From contig JAHDDM010000034.1 in assembly GCA_020629355.1 (NCBI GenBank), positions 1 to 9,105 on the forward strand: DNA of 9,105 nucleotides, read 5' to 3'. The stretch is from Rhodospirillaceae bacterium (GTDB taxonomy: Bacteria > Pseudomonadota > Alphaproteobacteria > JABSOH01). Position numbers and translations under genes: made by a program. The notes beneath the pieces are model-generated. The model was given only the letters and a program-made list of their open reading frames with translations. It searched no databases and had not been told where the DNA came from. Each line of letters begins with the position of its first letter. Position 1 is the first letter of the stretch. This document shows positions 1 to 5,127 of this stretch, in pieces.

Positions 1-262
1 CCAGAACACTACTGGCGCGATACCAAGGTTTCGGCAAAAGTTTTGTGATGGCATCAACCCCAAGATGCGCCCCAATACGGACACAATAGGACATCCCGAT
101 CAGGGTCATCCAGGCAAAACACAAGGTGGTGAGCTCCAATGCAGCCCCCCACCCCGTGTTAAAGACATATCGCGCCACAACCTGAGAAAAACTCACCACC
201 ACCATTGCTGCCAGCAATAGCGCAATCAGTGTTTCCTCAAGTTGTTCGATAAACTTTTTCAT
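1..262 (-). CDS. dctQ: TRAP transporter small permease subunit (DctQ family), 3' end outside window
   Basis: This is the N-terminal 87 codons of the small membrane subunit of a tripartite ATP-independent periplasmic transporter. It pairs with a large permease (DctM) to import a substrate delivered by the periplasmic binding protein, using an ion gradient. The protein starts MKKFIEQLEETLIALLL. It has one hydrophobic segment at about residues 11-33 and a second at about 43-62. Between and after them are the family's typical features: ARYVFN after helix 1, and GMSYCVRIGAHLGVD, where DctQ proteins have a conserved Arg-Gly-His-Asp-rich stretch. The start at 262 is preceded by a modest GGAT ribosome site. 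It lies 26 bases after the dctP stop, so the two are almost certainly co-transcribed in the order P-Q-(M). The rest of dctQ and the expected dctM lie beyond the left edge. The family call is firm; the substrate is unknown. Confidence 0.88.
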   Translation of the reverse strand, partial: MKKFIEQLEETLIALLLAAMVVVSFSQVVARYVFNTGWGAALELTTLCFAWMTLIGMSYCVRIGAHLGVDAITKLLPKPWYRASSVL

Positions 263-288
263 CAGTTATCCAGCGCGTAATGATCAGG

Positions 289-1281
289 TTACATATTGGC
301 TTTTTTCGCTGCCGCAATGGTCTCAGCGCCAATGTCACCAGCGAATTGATCCCAAACCGGCTGCATTGCATTTGCCCAAAGGCCACGCTCGGCATCAGTC
401 AAGATACGAATAGAACCACCAGCATCAATAATATTCTGCTTGGCCGCCGCATTCTTCGCTGCTGCTTTACCGCGTGCATCTTGGGTTGTTGCCGCAAGAA
501 TTGCTGCAAGCTCATTACGGTCTGCATCCGCAAGACCATTCCAGAACTCAGCAGAGGTTACCACGCCATAGGTCAGGATACCATGGTTGGATTCCGTGAC
601 ACCATCTTGAACTTCAAAGAATTTCTTCGAGTAGATGTTGGAATAGGTGTTTTCCTGTCCATCAACAACGCCTGTTTGCAAACCACCATAAACTTCCTTA
701 AAGGACAGTTTTTGCGGTGATGCGTCCAGAGCCTTGAATTGTGCTTCCAAAACGTCAGAGGTCATAATACGGAATTTCAGACCAGCAGCATCAGAAGGCT
801 TGACCAGAGGGCGATTAGCAGAAATTTGCTTCATGCCATTTGGCCAGTAGCTGAGCATCAAGAGACCTTTGGACTCGATGGATTTTGCCAATTTGGCACC
901 ATCAGCCGAATCTTGGAAACGGTACACGGCATCGGCATCATTAAACAGGAACGGAAGGTCGAAAATCCGGAATTTCTTGGTATATTTTTCAAACTTCGAC
1001 AGCGAAGGTGCAGCAAGATGAACATCACCAAGAAGCATGGCTTCAAGAACCTTATTGTCGTCATACAGCGTCGAGTTCGGATAGACTTCAACACAGAATC
1101 TGCCCTGCATTTGGCTATTCACCGCATCGGCAAAAGCATTTGCCGCGTCACCTTTTGGGTGGCCTGTATCGGCAACAACATGAGAGAACTTGATGACTTG
1201 CTCGCCACTATCACAGCTTGCATAGGCCATGCTGGTTGAAGCCACCAAAGCCGCTACAGACATAAGTAATGTCTTTTTCAT
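289..1281 (-). CDS. dctP: TRAP transporter periplasmic substrate-binding protein (DctP family)
   Basis: This 330-residue exported binding protein captures an organic acid, probably a C4-dicarboxylate or related carboxylate, for the TRAP permease encoded just downstream. A Sec signal peptide is clear (MKKTLLMSVAALVASTSMAYA, cleaved near residue 21 before SCDSG). The mature part has the normal DctP layout. Around 166-175, GLKFRIMTSD contains Arg171, the position of the conserved carboxylate-binding arginine. At about 194-216 there is the family block FKEVYGGLQTGVVDGQEN followed by SNIYSKKF, and then NHGILTYGVV. Length and motif order match ordinary DctP proteins such as that of Rhodobacter. The start at 1281 is supported by AAAGGAT about seven bases upstream. 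A 14-base inverted repeat lies about 40 bases upstream (1319-1332) and could be an operator. The C4-dicarboxylate specificity is inferred from family resemblance and is not proven by the sequence. Confidence 0.92.
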   Translation of the reverse strand: MKKTLLMSVAALVASTSMAYASCDSGEQVIKFSHVVADTGHPKGDAANAFADAVNSQMQGRFCVEVYPNSTLYDDNKVLEAMLLGDVHLAAPSLSKFEKYTKKFRIFDLPFLFNDADAVYRFQDSADGAKLAKSIESKGLLMLSYWPNGMKQISANRPLVKPSDAAGLKFRIMTSDVLEAQFKALDASPQKLSFKEVYGGLQTGVVDGQENTYSNIYSKKFFEVQDGVTESNHGILTYGVVTSAEFWNGLADADRNELAAILAATTQDARGKAAAKNAAAKQNIIDAGGSIRILTDAERGLWANAMQPVWDQFAGDIGAETIAAAKKANM

Positions 1282-1318
1282 TATTTTATCCTTTAATTAT
1301 TTAAGAGAATGGTGAAGT

Positions 1319-1332
1319 GTGCATAATTGCAC
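1319..1332. promoter_or_regulatory. Inverted repeat upstream of dctP, candidate operator
   Basis: The sequence GTGCA-TAAT-TGCAC is a perfect 5-base inverted repeat with a 4-base spacer. It lies 38 bases upstream of the dctP start, in the only intergenic space that can hold the promoter of this transport operon. TRAP operons are often controlled by a local GntR/LysR-type regulator or a two-component system, so a small operator is plausible. No regulator gene lies in the window, and a repeat this short can arise by chance. I did not find a convincing -35/-10 pair beside it; an AT-rich TTAAATAAT stretch on the minus strand (about 1290-1304) is the best candidate region. Confidence 0.25.
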
Positions 1333-1343
1333 CAGAGAGAATA

Positions 1344-1379
1344 AACAGAAACTGTTTCTTAGTGCAAGAAGTTTCTGTT
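1344..1379 (-). terminator. Hairpin at the end of the ABC permease gene, likely terminator
   Basis: Nine-base arms AACAGAAAC (1344-1352) and GTTTCTGTT (1371-1379) are perfectly complementary. Inside them TTCTT (1356-1360) and AAGAA (1366-1370) extend the stem across a 3-base bulge, leaving a 5-base loop. The outer arm overlaps the permease stop codon. On the minus strand the hairpin is followed by TATTCTCTC, which is U-rich but not a strong U-tract. Its place at the 3' end of the permease and before the dctP leader suits a terminator or attenuating structure separating the two minus-strand units. An alternative smaller palindrome (AGAAAC-T-GTTTCT, 1347-1359) overlaps it. Confidence 0.42.
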
Positions 1380-2145
1380 AAGCCTTGTCGTTTCTTGTGG
1401 TTTGGTGGTGTAGTTTTCTCTCGAACCAACGCGCAAACCAGGTCGCAACGAGAATCAGTACAAGATATTCCAGCACCAGAAAAGTGTAAATTTCCAGAGG
1501 GCGATAGGCCGTGACGACAAGCTCTGTCGCAAGGCGCGTGAGGTCAGTCATGCCAATGAACGAGGCCAATGACGACATTTTCAGCATATAGACAAATTGA
1601 TTGACCAGAGTTGGCAGAATAATCCGTATGGCTTGCGGCAGAATAATCAAGCGAAATTTCTGCATAAACCTCAAGCCTAAAGCGTCTGCGGCATCAATCT
1701 GGCCTTGCGGAATGGACTGAATACCAGAGCGAAAGACCTCGGCTTCAAAAGCAGCATCCGCCAAGGCTAAAGCTAAAACCGAAGCCACAAAGGGGGTAAG
1801 ATTGATATTCGAGACCACAGGCAGGCCATAATAGACCCATAGAATCAGCACCAGAAGCGGTATGGCGCGAAACAACGCAATGTAAACCGCCGTAAAATAC
1901 TGTAAAATCTTAATCTTAGTCATGTCCAGCACCACCAGTACAAGACCAATGATCAAAGAAAAAAACATGCCCAAAAACGACAATGACAGCGTATAGCCAT
2001 AGCCCTCAAGTAAGAATAGCAAATTCGCCCGTCCTGATTTTAGGCTCGGGTCAAGGATATGCCAACCCCAATTATAGCTGCTCTCGCAACCAGTAAGCAG
2101 TAGACTGATCAACAGTAATCCGTAAAAATGCCCATAAAAACGCAT
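1378..2145 (-). CDS. Polar amino acid-type ABC transporter permease with lipobox-like N-terminus
   Basis: This is a 255-residue inner-membrane permease of the His/Glu/Gln/Arg/opine ABC family (HisM/GltK type). Several hydrophobic helices are visible from about residue 52 onward. The cytoplasmic EAA loop that docks the ATPase is clear at about 151-170: DAADALGLR, then KFRLIILP, with the conserved Gly157 and Pro170. The first 20 residues are unusual: LLLISLLLTGC matches a lipoprotein signal with Cys20, followed by ESSYNWGWHILDP before the first transport helix. I chose the start at 2145; a start at 2184 (268 residues, MKKHILTKFPRRT added) is also possible. Neither has a strong ribosome site. 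The same open frame runs back to 2532, but that part lies inside the divergent binding protein gene and is a shadow. The partner is very likely that binding protein; no ATP-binding subunit is in the window. The substrate is unknown. Confidence 0.85.
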   Translation of the reverse strand: MRFYGHFYGLLLISLLLTGCESSYNWGWHILDPSLKSGRANLLFLLEGYGYTLSLSFLGMFFSLIIGLVLVVLDMTKIKILQYFTAVYIALFRAIPLLVLILWVYYGLPVVSNINLTPFVASVLALALADAAFEAEVFRSGIQSIPQGQIDAADALGLRFMQKFRLIILPQAIRIILPTLVNQFVYMLKMSSLASFIGMTDLTRLATELVVTAYRPLEIYTFLVLEYLVLILVATWFARWFERKLHHQTTRNDKA

Positions 2146-2172
2146 TGTTCTTCGCGGAAATTTTGTTAATAT
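2145..2172 (+). promoter_or_regulatory. Candidate sigma70-type promoter for the binding protein-aroA-cmk unit
   Basis: TTGTTC (2145-2150) and TAATAT (2167-2172) are separated by 16 bases. Transcription would begin near 2179 and give a leader of about 25 bases with the ribosome site AAGGGA before the ATG at 2204. Matches to the consensus are partial (3/6 and 4/6). The position is the one expected: it is the only spacer between the divergent permease and binding protein genes. It would overlap the start of the permease gene, so the two directions may compete. Confidence 0.33.
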
Positions 2173-2203
2173 GTGTTTTTTCATCACCCAAGGGACGTCT
2201 CTT

Positions 2204-2980
2204 ATGCGCACAGTATTCACTGCACTTCTTACCCTGTTCAGCTTGATGTGCACAGGACTAAATCTTGCACAGGCAGAATCGCGTCTAGGGCGCATACTCA
2301 GCGAAGGGGTCTTGCGCGTCGGCACCACTGGCGACTTTAATCCGATGAGTATCAAAGACCCCGAAACAAATACATACCAAGGCTTTGACATTGATCTGGT
2401 CACTGCCTTGGCCGCTGATCTCAAAGTCGAATTAGAGTTTATTCCAACAGACTGGAAGACTCTGGTCAACGGAATTCTGGCGGATAAGTATGACATGACC
2501 ACCAGCGCCTCGATCACTCCAGCCCGCGCCAAGGTTGCGGGCTATTCCGATCCCTATATTCATTTTGGCACAGTGCCCATGGCTCTGGCAGAGAACGCTG
2601 GAAAATACAGCTCTTGGGCCGATATTGATCAGGAAGGCATTACAGTTGCTGTGACTTTAGGCACATCTTTCGAAAATCAGGCAGAAAACTTTTTCAAGAA
2701 AGCCACCATCAAGAAAGTCGAAGCGCCAGCACGGGAATATCAGGAGATTCTCGCTGGCCGTGCCGATGTTTCCCTAACCAGTAATATCGATGCTGCCTCT
2801 CTACAGAAAACCTACGATAATTTGAAGGTGATCAATACCGATGCTCCGCTTACCAGCGCACCTGGGGCATTCCTCGTGGCACAGGATGATCAGGTCTGGA
2901 TCAATTACCTGAATCACTGGATTAAAATAGCGCGGTCTCGTGGCCTTATTGATCAAAATTATGACAAATGGTTTAATTAG
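2204..2980 (+). CDS. Periplasmic solute-binding protein, PheC/cyclohexadienyl dehydratase-like branch
   Basis: This 258-residue exported protein has the type II periplasmic binding fold of amino acid ABC transporters. The signal peptide is residues 1-24, cleaved at AQA before ESRL. I chose ATG 2204 over the in-frame ATG at 2171 because AAGGGA sits about eight bases upstream and the signal peptide then has a normal length. From memory, the mature protein resembles Pseudomonas PheC (cyclohexadienyl dehydratase), in ESRLGRIL, GVLRVGTTGDFNP, QGFDIDLVTALA, EILAGRADV and the spacing between them. Arg108 (ITPARAK) is the usual carboxylate-binding arginine. At the PheC catalytic glutamate (TDAIEA) this protein reads TSNIDA, with Asp196, and Ser193 replaces the Asp that often holds the ligand amino group. 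A transport role fits the divergent permease. Zero spacing to aroA makes a link to aromatic precursors possible. I favour binding protein over enzyme; the ligand is unknown. Confidence 0.82.
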   Translation: MRTVFTALLTLFSLMCTGLNLAQAESRLGRILSEGVLRVGTTGDFNPMSIKDPETNTYQGFDIDLVTALAADLKVELEFIPTDWKTLVNGILADKYDMTTSASITPARAKVAGYSDPYIHFGTVPMALAENAGKYSSWADIDQEGITVAVTLGTSFENQAENFFKKATIKKVEAPAREYQEILAGRADVSLTSNIDAASLQKTYDNLKVINTDAPLTSAPGAFLVAQDDQVWINYLNHWIKIARSRGLIDQNYDKWFN

Positions 2981-4297
2981 ATGACGAATGCTTTAACTTC
3001 AAAGGCTTGCCCTGCCCTCAAAGGGCAGATTCGCCCACCAGGGGACAAGTCGATCTCGCATCGTGCGGTGATGCTTGGGATGTTGAGCATTGGGGAAACC
3101 CGTGTCTCTGGTCTTCTTGAAGGTGAGGATGTTCTCGCCACCATCCATGCCGCCCGCGCTTTGGGGGCAGAGATAAAACGCGAGGGCAAGGAATGGAGTA
3201 TCCACGGCGTGGGTATTGGCGGCTTGCAAGCACCGCAAGATATTCTGGATATGGGCAATGCGGGCACAGCCTGTCGTCTGATGATGGGGATATTGGCAAC
3301 ACATCCGATCAAGTGTTTTTTAAGCGGTGATTCTTCGCTGCGCTCTCGCCCGATGCAGCGCGTGATCACCCCCCTTGAAGCCATGGGTGCGCGCTTTGAA
3401 ACCACCGATTCCCGCCTGCCGCTGATGATGGTGGGTGCAGCCCAACCTCTGCCCATCAGTTATACTCTGCCTGTTGCCTCAGCGCAGGTGAAATCCGCGA
3501 TTATGCTGGCAGGATTGAACTGTGCTGGAATCACCACCGTTATCGAAGAAACCCCCACTCGTGACCATACCGAACGGATGCTGCCTCTATTCGGGGCAGA
3601 AGTTTCGGTTACGCAAGACAAAGACGGCGCGCATCATATCGCCTTACGCGGACACCAGGAGTTACACGGTACAAATTTAAGCGTTCCAGCTGATATTAGC
3701 TCGGCGGCTTTTGCTTTGGTTGCAGCAGCAGTTGTGCCAGATTCAGAGATTACTCTGCAACATGTGATGAATAACACCACACGCAATGGCATCATCGAGA
3801 CCCTACAGGAAATGGGTGCAGACATTACCTTACATCCTTGCGGTCAAATGTCTGGCGAAGAAACCGTAGATATTACGATTAAACATGCCCCTCTGAAAGC
3901 GGTTACTGTTCCAGCAGAGCGCGTGCCTTCGATGGTGGATGAATTTCCGATTCTTGCCGTGGCAGCCGCCTGTGCCAAAGGTGTCTCACGTTTCGAGGAT
4001 ATTGGTGAATTGCGCGTCAAGGAATCGGATCGTTTGCAAGAAACCGCAAATATGCTCCGCGCTGCTGGCGTTACGGTTAAAACTGGCGAAGACTGGATGG
4101 AAATTACTGGTCAAGAAAGCCTTGCGGGCGGCGGGACAATCAAAACAGGCGGTGATCATCGCATTGCCATGAGTACAATGATCCTAGGCTGTGTCTGCCG
4201 AGAGGGCATGACCATCACTGATCAAAGCGCCATAGGCACCAGCTATCCGAATTTTGTCACACAGATGGAGTCTTTAGGCGGAATCTTCGCATCATGA
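2981..4297 (+). CDS. aroA: 3-phosphoshikimate 1-carboxyvinyltransferase (EPSP synthase)
   Basis: This cytoplasmic enzyme joins shikimate-3-phosphate and phosphoenolpyruvate to form EPSP, the sixth step of the shikimate pathway to chorismate. All 438 residues are present, the usual length. Visible active-site elements are PGDKSISHR with Lys23, Ser24 and Arg28; MGNAGTACRL at 91-100; RPMQR with Arg123; SAQVKSA at 167-173; MVDEFP with Asp320; LRVKESDRL with Glu348 and Arg351; and GDHRIAMS with Arg394. The wording of these blocks is nearer the alphaproteobacterial CP4-like (class II) enzymes than E. coli AroA. However, the position of CP4 Ala100 is glycine here (Gly95), as in glyphosate-sensitive enzymes. 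The ATG follows the binding protein stop (TAG) with no spacer and no visible Shine-Dalgarno site, so translation probably depends on coupling. cmk follows after 102 bases, an ordinary proteobacterial pairing. Confidence 0.97.
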   Translation: MTNALTSKACPALKGQIRPPGDKSISHRAVMLGMLSIGETRVSGLLEGEDVLATIHAARALGAEIKREGKEWSIHGVGIGGLQAPQDILDMGNAGTACRLMMGILATHPIKCFLSGDSSLRSRPMQRVITPLEAMGARFETTDSRLPLMMVGAAQPLPISYTLPVASAQVKSAIMLAGLNCAGITTVIEETPTRDHTERMLPLFGAEVSVTQDKDGAHHIALRGHQELHGTNLSVPADISSAAFALVAAAVVPDSEITLQHVMNNTTRNGIIETLQEMGADITLHPCGQMSGEETVDITIKHAPLKAVTVPAERVPSMVDEFPILAVAAACAKGVSRFEDIGELRVKESDRLQETANMLRAAGVTVKTGEDWMEITGQESLAGGGTIKTGGDHRIAMSTMILGCVCREGMTITDQSAIGTSYPNFVTQMESLGGIFAS

Positions 4298-4399
4298 TTT
4301 CCGTTCGGACACCTTAATTTGCCTAAGATTTCGATGCAGATAGGGGTAAAGCGTGATATTGAGTACCGGAACATACTTTAAGGTATTTGAGGATACGAA

Positions 4400-5020
4400 A
4401 TGAGCGATTTGCCCCTAGATGCGCGAAAGATGGGCAAAGGGAGGTGTCCGATAGTGGCGATAGATGGCCCTGCCGCAAGCGGCAAAGGCACATTATGTCG
4501 CGCACTCGCCGCATATTACGGCTTTGACCTGTTGGATACCGGTCTTCTGTATCGCGCCACTGCGGCACACTGTGCAGATGCTGGTCTTGACCTCGAAGAC
4601 GAAGAAACCATTAGCCGCTACGTTCAAAATCTTCAGCATATTGATACCGAACAGGCCAATTTACGCACCGAATCTGTCGGCAGCATGGCATCGAAAGTAA
4701 GCCGTTATCCAGCACTCAGAACTAGACTACTGGATTATCAGCGCGATTTTGCTGCCCATCCGCCAGCAGGAAAAGGCGCAATCCTTGATGGACGCGATAT
4801 TGGCACGGTCATTTGCCCCGATACCCCTTATAAAATTTTCCTCACTGCCACAGCAGAAATCCGTGCAGAACGCCGATTTTCCGAGATGAAAAATGCTGGA
4901 AAAACATCATCTTATGACAGTATTCTTGCGGATGTTCAAAAGCGTGATGCTCAGGATCAAAACCGCGAGATTGCACTCATGTTTGCAGCATCGTTTGAAG
5001 AAGCATTAGCTCCTACATAA
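4400..5020 (+). CDS. cmk: Cytidylate kinase (CMP/dCMP kinase), reading frame probably shifted near its 3' end
   Basis: This enzyme phosphorylates CMP and dCMP with ATP to the diphosphates in pyrimidine nucleotide supply. The 206 residues in frame include the P-loop GPAASGKGT (23-31), LDTGLLYRA (45-53, CMP site), DGRDIGTVICPD (130-141) and the lid/arginine region AERRF with KRDAQDQNR (181-189). The start at 4400 has a good GAGGA site six bases upstream. After about residue 190 the sequence departs from the family: the usual APL-x-PA-x-DA stretch is replaced by LMFAASFEEALAPT and a stop at 5018-5020. The expected tail is found in another frame just downstream (separate entry). The nucleotide-binding residues are all upstream of the break, so a shortened protein might retain some activity. 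A sequence error or assembly of mixed strains is an equally good explanation. It belongs to the aroA transcription unit. Confidence 0.9.
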   Translation: MSDLPLDARKMGKGRCPIVAIDGPAASGKGTLCRALAAYYGFDLLDTGLLYRATAAHCADAGLDLEDEETISRYVQNLQHIDTEQANLRTESVGSMASKVSRYPALRTRLLDYQRDFAAHPPAGKGAILDGRDIGTVICPDTPYKIFLTATAEIRAERRFSEMKNAGKTSSYDSILADVQKRDAQDQNREIALMFAASFEEALAPT

Positions 5021-5100
5021 TCAACACCAGCGCACTCGATGCCGATTGTGTCTTCGCTCAGGCGCGAGATTATCTTTACACGCGGGGTCTGGAAGTTTAG
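5008..5100 (+). pseudogene. cmk: Out-of-frame C-terminal segment of cytidylate kinase
   Basis: The frame starting at 5008 reads SSYIINTSALDADCVFAQAR and ends with TAG at 5098-5100. The pattern (I)-(D/N)-T-S-x-L-D-A-D-x-V-F is typical of the last helix of alphaproteobacterial cytidylate kinases and lies exactly where that tail should be. It is one base out of register (equivalent to loss of one base or gain of two) relative to the cmk frame. In this second frame a TGA at 4996-4998 bars reading further back, so the join must fall between about 4999 and 5017. If joined, the protein would be about 230 residues, the normal size. The true cmk end would then be only 27 bases from the formate dehydrogenase start. 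Confidence 0.68.
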
Positions 5101-5127
5101 AGGTAGGATAATCAAGAGGGACAGCTG

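Noticed and set aside
280..1239. Plus-strand open frames (280-720, 739-1239) opposite dctP
   Set aside because: They are antisense to a clear gene with conserved motifs, and their translations show no domain-like pattern or ribosome site.
2171..2203. Earlier in-frame ATG (2171) for the binding protein
   Set aside because: It overlaps the candidate -10 element and has no ribosome site. ATG 2204 has AAGGGA at good spacing and gives a standard signal peptide.
2185..2532. N-terminal extension of the ABC permease back to an ATG at 2532 (minus strand)
   Set aside because: It lies fully inside the divergent binding protein gene, its translation has no permease-like or signal-like features, and homology-like sequence begins only after about 2145.
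2977..3456. Minus-strand open frames inside aroA (2977-3456, 2999-3304, 3018-3302)
   Set aside because: They are shadows of the strongly conserved aroA coding sequence, with no features of their own.
4300..4309. TCCG-TT-CGGA as a terminator after aroA
   Set aside because: The stem is only four pairs with a two-base loop and no U-tract, and cmk follows in the same direction.
4990..5020. Programmed -1 ribosomal frameshift in cmk
   Set aside because: No X-XXY-YYZ slippery heptamer or clear downstream stimulatory hairpin is visible in the allowed interval, so mutation or sequence error is more likely.
5075..5112. Promoter for formate dehydrogenase from TTTACA (5075-5080) and GATAAT (5107-5112)
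   Set aside because: Each hexamer looks good alone, but they are 26 bases apart. No acceptable partner lies at 16-18 bases from either.
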